A DNA stretch of 6,581 nucleotides from CAYJXJ01 sp964374095 (GCA_964374095.1 CAYJXJ010000232.1:1-6581); one strand, 5' to 3'. Positions 1 through 6,518 are shown, counted from the stretch's first letter. Numbers and translations: made by a program. The notes: generated from the letters alone by a model not told the origin.

Positions 1-31
1 CGAGAATTGGGTCGATGACTCCATGTCTATG

Positions 32-60
32 TGGACAAATAGCGCATCATTGAGGATAAT
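32..60 (+). promoter_or_regulatory. sigma70-type promoter before the alpha/beta hydrolase
   Basis: A -35 element TGGACA (32-37, five of six consensus bases) is followed by a 17-base spacer and a -10 element GATAAT (55-60, five of six). This is a strong match in an otherwise GC-rich window. Transcription would be expected to start around 66-68, at or just after the ATG at 64, so this promoter either drives a later start codon or has an unusually short discriminator. The -10 also overlaps a possible ribosome binding site, GAGGA at 52-56. The match is seen directly; activity is inferred. Confidence 0.5.
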
Positions 61-63
61 CAA

Positions 64-768
64 ATGGACCTAGCCACGCACGCGCGCCTGCGCCTCGAGG
101 CCGCCGGCCATGGCGGGCGGCCGGTGCCCAACACGCTCTTCGAGCGCAAGGGCTGGACCGGCACGCTCGGGATCATCCTGCCCGGACGCAATTACGGACC
201 GACCATGCCGCTGCTCTACTACCCGAGCCTCTCGCTCATGCGCTGGGGAGCCGACCTCCTGCGCCTCGAGTACGACTACGCCGGCCGGGACCTTCAGCGC
301 CTCCCGGAGGCGGAGAAAGAGACCCGGCTGCGCGAGTGGATGGGAGCCGACGTCGCCGCCGTGGTCGAGGCCGCGCTCGCCCGGCGGCGCTACGAAAGCG
401 TGGTCATGATCGGCAAGTCGCTCGGCACGGTGGCCATGAGCCTGCTCCTTGAAGGCGAAACCGTGCTCTCGGAGTCGGCGGCGGTGTGGCTCACCCCGTC
501 GCTCCAAAGCGCCCGCGTCAAGGAGACCCTCCTCTCCTGCAAGAACCCCTCCTTCCTGGCGATCGGCACCGATGACCCTCACTACGACCACGGCGTGATA
601 GCCCAGGTGCGGCGCAACCTCAAAGGCAAGCTCCTGCTCATCCAGGGCGCCGACCACTCCCTGGAGGTCCCCGGGGCCGTCCCCCGCAGCCTCAAGGTCC
701 TCACGACGATCCTCGACGCCCTTGAAGCCTTCCTCGTCGAAGCCGGGGCGGCCCGCCCCCGTCCGTAG
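64..768 (+). CDS. alpha/beta hydrolase family protein
   Basis: A 234-residue protein that reads as a compact alpha/beta hydrolase. The nucleophile elbow is G-K-S-L-G-T, with Ser119 after a hydrophobic strand (VVMI). The likely acid is Asp170 or Asp171 in GTDDPHYD, and the likely catalytic His is His198 in GADHSLE; order and spacing fit the family triad. An early ILPGRNYGP segment (about residues 38-46) would give the oxyanion-hole loop. There is no signal peptide or membrane segment, so it should be cytosolic. Substrate is unknown; the family includes esterases, thioesterases, peptidases and dienelactone hydrolases. The ATG at 64 has a good ribosome binding site (GAGGA 52-56, 7 bases away). 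A GTG at 124 would keep the whole recognisable domain and would suit the promoter at 32-60 better. It appears to be transcribed alone, ahead of the kinase operon. Confidence 0.8.
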   Translation: MDLATHARLRLEAAGHGGRPVPNTLFERKGWTGTLGIILPGRNYGPTMPLLYYPSLSLMRWGADLLRLEYDYAGRDLQRLPEAEKETRLREWMGADVAAVVEAALARRRYESVVMIGKSLGTVAMSLLLEGETVLSESAAVWLTPSLQSARVKETLLSCKNPSFLAIGTDDPHYDHGVIAQVRRNLKGKLLLIQGADHSLEVPGAVPRSLKVLTTILDALEAFLVEAGAARPRP

Positions 769-781
769 TCCCCGGTTTCTT
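743..781 (+). terminator. possible weak intrinsic terminator
   Basis: CCGGGG at 743-748 pairs perfectly with CCCCGG at 770-775, and TTTCTT follows directly (776-781). The loop is long (21 bases) and spans the hydrolase stop codon. A competing shorter hairpin, GGGGCG/CGCCCC (745-750 with 754-759), lies inside it. The form fits a weak Rho-independent terminator separating the hydrolase from the kinase operon, but the long loop and broken T-run keep confidence low. Confidence 0.3.
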
Positions 782-796
782 AAGTTGGGCGAGATT

Positions 797-805
797 TGGT
801 ACCTT
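797..805 (+). promoter_or_regulatory. possible extended -10 promoter for the kinase operon
   Basis: TGG followed by TACCTT (800-805) fits an extended -10 pattern (TGN-TANNNT). The -35 position 17 bases upstream reads TTCTTA (777-782), a poor match. A start about 7 bases past the -10 would fall near 812, one or two bases before the ATG at 814, giving a nearly leaderless mRNA. No Shine-Dalgarno sequence precedes that ATG, which agrees with this reading. The elements are seen; function is inferred. Confidence 0.35.
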
Positions 806-813
806 TTGCAGCC

Positions 814-2376
814 ATGTCCCTGAGTCCCGACGGGAAGGCCTTGATCCTGCTCGAAGCCGGAAGGCTGCTCACGGGCCAACTCGAGCTGCCGGAACTTTTG
901 CGCTCGATCCTCGAGTTGGCGGCCAAGGTGGTCGACGCCGAACGGGCCTCGCTGCTTCTCCTCGACGAGGCGACCGGTGAGCTCTACTTCGACGTGGCCC
1001 TCGGCCTGGGCCCCGAGGCCGCCCAGGTCCGGCTCGGGATGGGGACCGGCATCGCCGGCGAGGCGGCGCGCGACCGCCGCGGGCAGATCATCAACGACGT
1101 GCGAGTCCATCCCGGGTGGTCCCCCAAGGTGGATCAGGTCTCGGGCTTCACGACGCGCTCCCTCATGGCCGCCCCCCTTCTGCGCCACGACCGCGTGCTC
1201 GGGGTGGTCGAGGCCATCAACAAGATCGACGGCCTCTTCGATAAGGAGGACCTCAAGACGCTGGAGGCGCTCGCCGGCCAGGCCGCGGTCGCCATTGAAA
1301 ACGCGCGCCTGTTTTCCTCCTTGCGCGAGGAGCGGGCCAAGCTCGACGCGATGTTCGCCCAGATGCAGGAAGGCGCGGTCCTGACCGACGCCAAGGGCAC
1401 CATTCTCATCGCCAACCCCGCGGCGCAGGGCCTGCTCTCCCTGCGCGGCGGCGAGCAGCGGCTGGACGAGGCGTTCGCGGGGGCGCGCTTGACCCCCCCC
1501 TTCGAGTCGGTGCTGGCGATGGACAAGACGGCCTCCGTCGAAGCCCTGAGAGAGTCCCCCAAATTGTTGATCCTGGCCGGCACGGCGACCCGGCTGATGG
1601 TCGAAACAGGGGGCGGCCGCGGTGAGGGCGTGCCGGGCATTTTCTGGGTCCTACGCGACGTCACCGAGGACCGCTCCCGCGACGCCTTGAAGCGCACTTT
1701 CCTGTCGCTCATCTCGCACAAGCTCAAGACCCCGCTGGCCTCCATCACGGGCTATTCCGAGGTTCTCCTGATGGGCCTGCCCGCCAACGCCCCCGCCGTC
1801 GAGGTAAAGGCCCTCAAGGCCATCCTCGGCCAAGGCCGCAAGCTCACCAGCCTGGTCAACAAGCTGCTGAGCTACACCTACCTGGAAAACCCGGATACCC
1901 CGCAACGGCGGGAGCCCTGCCTGGTCGACGACCTGGTCCATGAAGCTCTCAAAGAACAGAGCGACTGGATCGCCGAGCGCGGGGCACACGTCAAATACGA
2001 GCCCTCCGGCCTGAGCCTGCTGGGGGATCCCACCCAGCTGACCGAAGCCATCCGCAACCTCATCGAAAACGCGGTCAAATTCGGCCCTAAAGGCGCCCAC
2101 GAGGTAACCGTCTCGGCCCGGGCCGAAGGCGCGACCGTGGCGGTCGCGATCGCGGACCGCGGCCCGGGCATCCCGCCCGAGGACCGGGACCGCATCTTCA
2201 GCCGCTTCCATCAGGTCGAAGCCGACTTCACCGGACAAGTCGAAGGTTGGGGCCTGGGCCTGGCCTACGTCAAGAAGGTGGTGGAGCGCCACCGGGGAGA
2301 GGTGCGGCTTGATTCCGTGCTGGGGCGCGGGACCACCGTGACCCTCATCTTCCCCCGCTCTGAAGCCGCGGCGTGA
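814..2376 (+). CDS. soluble sensor histidine kinase, GAF-PAS-HisKA-HATPase
   Basis: A 520-residue kinase with no membrane segment, so a cytosolic sensor. Domains in order: GAF about 15-165 (ERASLLLLDE, SLMAAPLL, GVVEAINK), PAS about 172-290 (MQEGAVLTDAKGTILIANPAA), HisKA with phospho-acceptor His302 in the H-box SHKLKTPL, and HATPase_c about 395-518. The ATPase part shows an N-box (NLIENAVKF, Asn419), G1 (DRGPG, 448-452), an F-box (IFSRFHQ) and G2 (GWGLGL, 478-483). It should autophosphorylate and pass the phosphate to a response regulator, but none is in the window. The residue after His302 is Lys, where Glu or Asp is usual. The ATG at 814 is chosen because a -10-like element sits just upstream; an in-frame TTG at 796 would add six residues but lies inside that element. 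Its stop overlaps the next gene's start (GTGA), so the two are probably co-translated. The GAF ligand cannot be told. Confidence 0.88.
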   Translation: MSLSPDGKALILLEAGRLLTGQLELPELLRSILELAAKVVDAERASLLLLDEATGELYFDVALGLGPEAAQVRLGMGTGIAGEAARDRRGQIINDVRVHPGWSPKVDQVSGFTTRSLMAAPLLRHDRVLGVVEAINKIDGLFDKEDLKTLEALAGQAAVAIENARLFSSLREERAKLDAMFAQMQEGAVLTDAKGTILIANPAAQGLLSLRGGEQRLDEAFAGARLTPPFESVLAMDKTASVEALRESPKLLILAGTATRLMVETGGGRGEGVPGIFWVLRDVTEDRSRDALKRTFLSLISHKLKTPLASITGYSEVLLMGLPANAPAVEVKALKAILGQGRKLTSLVNKLLSYTYLENPDTPQRREPCLVDDLVHEALKEQSDWIAERGAHVKYEPSGLSLLGDPTQLTEAIRNLIENAVKFGPKGAHEVTVSARAEGATVAVAIADRGPGIPPEDRDRIFSRFHQVEADFTGQVEGWGLGLAYVKKVVERHRGEVRLDSVLGRGTTVTLIFPRSEAAA

Positions 2377-3761
2377 AGGGCGTGATGGACGCCGTCGCCC
2401 GGGAATTTGTGCCCGCGCTGGGGGGATCGGACTACGGGGAGGTCTACCTCGAGGAATCCTCCTCCCTCGCGATCCGCCTCGAGGAGTCCAAGATCGACGA
2501 CATCGCCTGCAGCGCCGAGCGCGGGATGTCCCTGCGCCACCTGCGGCGCCGGGGCCCGGGCGTGGAAACCCTCTTCGGAAGCCTCCACTCCCTCGAGCCC
2601 GCGGAGGCCCTGCGCCTTTCCCGCGAACTCTTGGCCGGCGCCCGGGACGGCCCGGTCCCGGCCGCTGAACTCTCGCACCGCCACCTCGCCCGGCGCGATC
2701 CCGCCGCCGTCGGCCTCGATGAGAAGATCGCGCTCGTGCGCGCCGCCGACGCCGCGGCGCGGGGGCGGTCCGAAAGCGTCCGGCAGGTCACGGTCACCTA
2801 CGCCGAGCGCCGACGCGCTTTCGGGGTGATCAACTCCGAGGAGGCCTCCCGGCGCGAGGAGCGCTCGACGGTGCTCTTCGCGGTCAGCGTCGTGGCCGAG
2901 AAGGGCGGGATCCTCCAGACCGGTTCGGCGGTGATCGGGGGACTCAAGGGCTTCGAGCTTCTCAGCGACTATTCCCCGACCGCGGCCGCCCGCGCCGCGG
3001 CGGCCCGAGCCCTGGCCAAGCTCGACGCTCCCAAGGCCCGCGCCGGGGAGATGCCGGTCGTGCTCTCGAGCTCGGCGGGAGGCACCTTCGTGCACGAGGC
3101 GATCGGCCATTCCCTGGAGGCCGACCATGTTCAGGAGGGCTCCTCTCCGGCCTATAAGGGCAAGATCGGGTCCGTCATCGCCGACGCGCGCATTTCCATC
3201 ATCGACGACCCGACCCTGCCCTTCGCCCGCGGAAGCTACCGGTTCGACGACGAGGGCCTTTCTTCTCAGCCGACGGTCTTGGTCGATCACGGCGTGCTCA
3301 AAGACTACCTCTACGACCGGGTCACGGCCATGAAAGACGGGCGCGCCTCCAACGGCCACGGGCGCCGGGAGTCCTTCCATTCCCGGCCCATCCCCAGAAT
3401 GACGAACCTCTATATCGGGCCGGGGCCCGACGACCCCGCCGAGATCGTGCGCGGCCTCAAGGCCGGGCTTCTGGTCACCCGCATGGGAGGCGGCCAGGTC
3501 AACACCGCCACCGGGGAGTTCGTCTTTGAGATCGAGGAGGGGTTCTGGGTTTCGGACGGCAAGGTCCGCCATCCGGTGCGCGACGCCAACCTCCTGGGCG
3601 TGGGCCCCGAAGTCCTGCGCTCCATCGACCGCGTGGGCTGGGACATCGGCTGGGGGATCGGCTCCTGCGGCAAAGACGGGCAGTACGTGCCGGTCTCCGA
3701 CGGCCAGCCGACCCTGCATATCCCCAAGCTCCTGGTGGGCGGCCGGCATGAGGCGGCGTGA
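2373..3761 (+). CDS. tldD: TldD/PmbA-family zinc metalloprotease, TldD type
   Basis: A 462-residue protein, close to the usual length for TldD. The metal site HExxxH is present as HEAIGH (His241, Glu242, His246, counting from the GTG at 2373), followed by SLEAD as in TldD proteins. The C-terminal TldD signature is clear: RMTNLYIGPG, a GGGQVNTATGEFVFE segment, and GSCGKDGQ with Cys432 followed by VPVSDGQPTLHIPKLLVGG. Keeping HExxxH marks it as the catalytic TldD-like member rather than the TldE/PmbA-like member, which lacks the motif. In characterised systems TldD and TldE form a heterodimer that cleaves unfolded peptides, for example during microcin B17 or CcdA processing. There is no signal peptide, so it is cytosolic. 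The GTG start at 2373 overlaps the kinase stop (GTGA). An ATG at 2385 with AAGGG four bases upstream is an equally good start and would give 458 residues. No PmbA partner is in the window. Confidence 0.92.
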   Translation: MKGVMDAVAREFVPALGGSDYGEVYLEESSSLAIRLEESKIDDIACSAERGMSLRHLRRRGPGVETLFGSLHSLEPAEALRLSRELLAGARDGPVPAAELSHRHLARRDPAAVGLDEKIALVRAADAAARGRSESVRQVTVTYAERRRAFGVINSEEASRREERSTVLFAVSVVAEKGGILQTGSAVIGGLKGFELLSDYSPTAAARAAAARALAKLDAPKARAGEMPVVLSSSAGGTFVHEAIGHSLEADHVQEGSSPAYKGKIGSVIADARISIIDDPTLPFARGSYRFDDEGLSSQPTVLVDHGVLKDYLYDRVTAMKDGRASNGHGRRESFHSRPIPRMTNLYIGPGPDDPAEIVRGLKAGLLVTRMGGGQVNTATGEFVFEIEEGFWVSDGKVRHPVRDANLLGVGPEVLRSIDRVGWDIGWGIGSCGKDGQYVPVSDGQPTLHIPKLLVGGRHEAA

Positions 3762-4171
3762 GGCGCGCGGCGGCGGTTCTGCTGGTCCTTGCGGCCTGCG
3801 CGCCGCCTGCCCGCGCCCCCGGGAGCCCTAGCCTCATGGAGTGGAAAGGCCAGCACTGCCGGGTCATGGCGGACGGGACTAGGGTCGCGCGCACGCCGGC
3901 CGAGTGGAAGGCCCTGTGGGCCGACATCGGGGTCGAGCCGCCCCCCGTGGACCTCTCGAATCACTTCGCCGCCGCGGTGTTCTTGGGCCAACGCATGACC
4001 GGGGGCTTCCGGGTCGAGTGGCTCGAGCCCGGCCTCGACGGCGGCCGCTACAAGGTCCCCTACCGGGTCCAAGAGCCGGCGGGCTTCGCCATCCAGGTCC
4101 TCACCCAGCCCTACGCCGTGCGGCTCATCCCCAAGACCGCCCTTGATATCGACGTCAGCCCGGCGCCTTGA
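3758..4171 (+). CDS. small lipoprotein with PrcB_C-type domain
   Basis: A 137-residue exported protein. The N-terminus is a lipoprotein signal: MRR, a hydrophobic run, then the lipobox LAAC with Cys14 as the lipidated residue. Ala follows at +2, which in proteobacterial-type sorting would send it to the outer membrane. The rest resembles the PrcB C-terminal domain: a strand with FLGQRMTGGFRVEW (about 75-88), a V-x-Y-x-V strand, and a closing QPYAVRLIPK (117-126), the usual GxxxTGG...PY layout. PrcB is known as a lipoprotein that stabilises the PrcA-PrtP protease complex in Treponema denticola, but this domain is widespread and often stands alone, so a protease link here is only suggested. The GTG start overlaps the tldD stop (GTGA), with GAGG at 3750-3753 four bases upstream. 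The domain call is from motif recognition, not a search. Confidence 0.75.
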   Translation: MRRAAAVLLVLAACAPPARAPGSPSLMEWKGQHCRVMADGTRVARTPAEWKALWADIGVEPPPVDLSNHFAAAVFLGQRMTGGFRVEWLEPGLDGGRYKVPYRVQEPAGFAIQVLTQPYAVRLIPKTALDIDVSPAP

Positions 4172-4196
4172 AGTCCGCTCCGGAGGGGGCTATACT
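4168..4196 (+). promoter_or_regulatory. sigma70-type promoter giving a leaderless mRNA
   Basis: TTGAAG (4168-4173) matches four of six -35 bases, including the whole TTGA. The spacer is exactly 17 bases and the -10 is TATACT (4191-4196, five of six). Six bases then separate it from the ATG at 4203, so the expected first transcribed base is the A of that ATG. The -35 overlaps the stop codon of the PrcB_C gene. The only Shine-Dalgarno-like run (GGAGG 4182-4186) is 16 bases from the ATG, lies inside the promoter spacer and would not be transcribed from this promoter. Confidence 0.65.
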
Positions 4197-4202
4197 CAAA
4201 GC

Positions 4203-4904
4203 ATGCCGGGACTCTGCTGGGCGCTGGCCCTGACTCTCCCTCTCTTGGCCCAGGACGCGGGCCGCTGGGCCAAGCAGGGCTCCTCCCTCCTTCATTACGA
4301 CTCCTCGGGGACGCTCGTCTCCGAGATCGGACTGGGAGTCTCGGAGGAGACCGCGTCCCATGGGCTGACGGTGACCGAACTTCTTGGAAACGCCGCCCCC
4401 GGGGGCCGGCTGGCCTGGGTCATCGAAAAGCGGGTCCTCTGGAACGCCTCTCGGACCAAGCAGCTCAAAGCCGAAGCCTCCCTCAAAGTCCTCGGGAGCT
4501 CTGGCCGGGAGCTTTGGACCGAGGCTGCCGCGGCCATCCCGGAAAGCGGCGATCCCGTGCCGCTCGGCCCCGAGGGCGAGAGCCTCGCGCTAAGTCTCAA
4601 AAAGGCCGACGGGTATTGGCTCTCGGTCCGGGGATACTTGGGCAATACGCTGTTCGAAACCGGACCCTTCCCGCGCCTGGTCGCGACGGCGCTCTCGCCT
4701 TCGGGGCGCTACGCCCTGGCGCGCTGGACCGATCCGGACAAGTCCGCCACCCATACCTTCCTGGATGTCACGGCGAAGCGCCGCGAGGACATCCCCTCCG
4801 AGCGGTTCCTGGCGCCGGCGCGAATGGAGGAACAACGGCTCTATTCGGGGTCTAAGGTGATATTCGAGTTTGCAACGGAAACGGAAAAAAAGAAGGCACC
4901 GTGA
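4203..4904 (+). CDS. exported protein of unknown function
   Basis: A 233-residue protein I do not recognise. It starts with a hydrophobic segment (LCWALALTLPLLA, residues 4-16), probably a signal peptide cleaved after Ala16 (LLA-Q); there is no positive charge before it, which is unusual. The mature part alternates short hydrophobic stretches with turns (SLLHYDSSGTLVSEIGL, LSVRGYLGNTLFETGPF, TALSPSGRYALARW), suggesting a beta-rich fold, perhaps propeller-like strands. The end is charged (EFATETEKKKAP). The ATG at 4203 is preferred because a strong promoter sits immediately upstream; the open frame continues back to a TTG at 4143 inside the previous gene, but that extension would cross the promoter. 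Its stop overlaps the start of the next gene (GTGA), so the two probably act together in the envelope or outside the cell. Confidence 0.7.
   Translation: MPGLCWALALTLPLLAQDAGRWAKQGSSLLHYDSSGTLVSEIGLGVSEETASHGLTVTELLGNAAPGGRLAWVIEKRVLWNASRTKQLKAEASLKVLGSSGRELWTEAAAAIPESGDPVPLGPEGESLALSLKKADGYWLSVRGYLGNTLFETGPFPRLVATALSPSGRYALARWTDPDKSATHTFLDVTAKRREDIPSERFLAPARMEEQRLYSGSKVIFEFATETEKKKAP
4892..4896 (+). promoter_or_regulatory. ribosome binding site fixing the GTG start at 4901
   Basis: GAAGG stands four bases before the GTG at 4901. The same four-base gap separates GAGG (3750-3753) from the GTG at 3758. This supports the overlapping GTG starts over later in-frame ATG codons. Confidence 0.5.
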
Positions 4905-6472
4905 GACGCTCGCTTCTGGCGGTCCTCGTGCTGGCAAACCTCGCGGCCTTGGCACGACCGCAAGAGGACGGCATGACCGCGGCCGAGATCCGCCGCGCCA
5001 TGGAGGACCGTCTCAAGGAAGACCCCTCTTTCGGCGATGCGCTCGCCGAACGCATCATGCGCTCGAGCATCGCCTCCGAGATCTCCTCGGAATCCAACCC
5101 CGACCGCCAGCGCGAATCCATACGCAAGTGGATCGACGACAACAACGGCTCGGCCGCGTCCTTGGCCGTGGGCCTGGCCAAGGACGACGCCGCGGGGAGC
5201 AACGACTTCGAATCTTCCCTGAAGAACGCCGTCGTTAAGGGGGCGGAGCGCCTCGACGACAACCCCAAGGCCAAGGACGGGCTCTACGGCCGGCTCAAGC
5301 GCTCGAGCCGAGACTCCAAGCTGCTCAAGAACGACGAGCTCATGCGCGACGAGGAGAAGCGCGAGATCTTGAAGACCCTTTTCGAAGGGACGGGAGCCGA
5401 CACCAGCAAAATCATCACCTACGGCGCCACCCCGGAGCCCGACGACAAGGGCGCCGTCGGCGCCGGAAACATGGGCCTCTACGACCGGCTCGCCGGCGGA
5501 AACCTCAAGGGCTACTCGCCCCAACTTCTGGCCCTGCAGAGCCACTTGAACGGACGGCGTCCCCCCGGCGCCCCCGCCCTGGTCGCCACCGGGAGGCTCG
5601 ACTACGAGACCTTGAGCTACCCGCGCTACCAGATGGGCTTTGACCTCGGAAACATGGAGAAACGCCTGGTCTATGAGCGCAATGTCGCGCTCGCCAGGCT
5701 CCTGGGCCGGGAGCGAAGCATGCGCCCCGAGGAGCTTGCCGACCCGGCGACCACGGCCAAGCTCGAGGCCAAAGCCGCTGGACGCAAACCCCCCGGCGCC
5801 CGGCTGGAACGCCGCGCCGCGGCTTTGGCCAACGCCCGCGCCGCGGTCTCGGCTTTCGAAAACGCCGCCGCCGCGGCCCGCGACCCGGAGAAGATCACCC
5901 GCGGCCTGCTGCTCGAACTCGGATCCAAGCAGCAGGAAGCCGCGCGCTGGATCACGGTCGCGGCCCTTGAGGAAGAGCTGGCCTGGACCGAGTCCCAGGA
6001 GGCGTTCATGAGCCCGGAGCTCTCGGCGGCGATCGACGCCTGCCCGGTCCCCGACGGCGCGCGCCGGTCGTTTCGAAAGCGCGGGGATGACTACAAGAAA
6101 AAGCTCGCCGTCCTCAAAGCCACGGCCGAGGAGGCGGTCGCGGCCCTGCAGTCGGACGCCTGGCTGAAGTCCCTGGCGGAGGTGGACAAGAAGATCGCCG
6201 CCAACGCGGCGCTAAAGCGCGGCCTCGGCCGCAACGTCGGCGACTACGCCACCACCGCCTTTCGCCTGGCCCCCCACGGCGCCCCCAAGCCCCGCTGGAA
6301 GGCTTGGCTCGAGGACCTCATCCTGCGCTTTGGGGCGGGCACCTCCCACGGCAAGCGCCTCGCCCAGTCGGCGCGGGAGCGGTCGGTCCTGACCGAGGTC
6401 TTTCACAAGATCGCCTCGGGCGACCTCGATGCCGCGCACCGGATACTGGCCGCCGTGCCGGCCGCGGGCTAG
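4901..6472 (+). CDS. large exported, mostly helical protein of unknown function
   Basis: A 523-residue protein I do not recognise. MRR plus a hydrophobic run form a signal peptide, with likely cleavage after Ala18 (ALA-R). The mature protein is highly charged and looks mainly helical. Residues about 25-160 are rich in Asp, Glu, Lys and Arg. An Ala-rich helix lies around 300-330 (RRAAALANARAAVSAFENAA), and further helices run to the end. Residues about 207-240 (LLALQSHLN ... GRLDYETL) loosely recall the LQ...L...G.LD..T layout of peptidoglycan-binding domains; this is weak. There is one cysteine (Cys381), so no internal disulfide is possible. The GTG start overlaps the upstream stop and has GAAGG four bases before it. 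It is the last gene of its transcript, followed by non-coding DNA. A periplasmic or cell-surface structural or binding role is plausible, but no function can be assigned. Confidence 0.72.
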   Translation: MRRSLLAVLVLANLAALARPQEDGMTAAEIRRAMEDRLKEDPSFGDALAERIMRSSIASEISSESNPDRQRESIRKWIDDNNGSAASLAVGLAKDDAAGSNDFESSLKNAVVKGAERLDDNPKAKDGLYGRLKRSSRDSKLLKNDELMRDEEKREILKTLFEGTGADTSKIITYGATPEPDDKGAVGAGNMGLYDRLAGGNLKGYSPQLLALQSHLNGRRPPGAPALVATGRLDYETLSYPRYQMGFDLGNMEKRLVYERNVALARLLGRERSMRPEELADPATTAKLEAKAAGRKPPGARLERRAAALANARAAVSAFENAAAAARDPEKITRGLLLELGSKQQEAARWITVAALEEELAWTESQEAFMSPELSAAIDACPVPDGARRSFRKRGDDYKKKLAVLKATAEEAVAALQSDAWLKSLAEVDKKIAANAALKRGLGRNVGDYATTAFRLAPHGAPKPRWKAWLEDLILRFGAGTSHGKRLAQSARERSVLTEVFHKIASGDLDAAHRILAAVPAAG

Positions 6473-6518
6473 GAACCTGATCATTGGCTTTCCAGAAGAT
6501 TCGTCCGGTTGAGCTGCT

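Noticed and set aside
745..759. Perfect palindromic stem GGGGCG/CGCCCC as a terminator
   Set aside because: It lies inside the hydrolase coding region and is not followed by a T-run; the overlapping CCGGGG/CCCCGG pairing fits better.
796..813. TTG start for the kinase
   Set aside because: It would add only six residues and overlaps the extended -10 element; the ATG at 814 leaves the GAF domain complete. It is not excluded.
70..1188. 372-residue open frame on the - strand opposite the hydrolase and kinase
   Set aside because: It spans two convincing + strand genes and the gap between them, has low-complexity composition and no domain motif, so it is a codon-bias shadow.
2265..3749. 494-residue open frame on the - strand opposite tldD
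   Set aside because: It is rich in Gly, Arg, His and Asp with no recognisable motif, and it lies opposite a gene with clear TldD signatures. Long antisense frames are expected in DNA this GC-rich.
4143..4202. Upstream TTG start for the 4203 gene
   Set aside because: It lies within the previous gene and would read across a near-consensus promoter. The extra residues look like out-of-frame coding sequence and bury the signal-like segment.
4841..5545. 234-residue open frame on the - strand
   Set aside because: It covers the junction of two + strand genes joined by a GTGA overlap with a ribosome binding site, and shows no motif of its own.
5815..5880. GCC/GCG-rich stretch resembling a short DNA repeat
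   Set aside because: It encodes an Ala-rich helix in the reading frame of the 4901 gene; the repetition follows from codon use and the copies are irregular.
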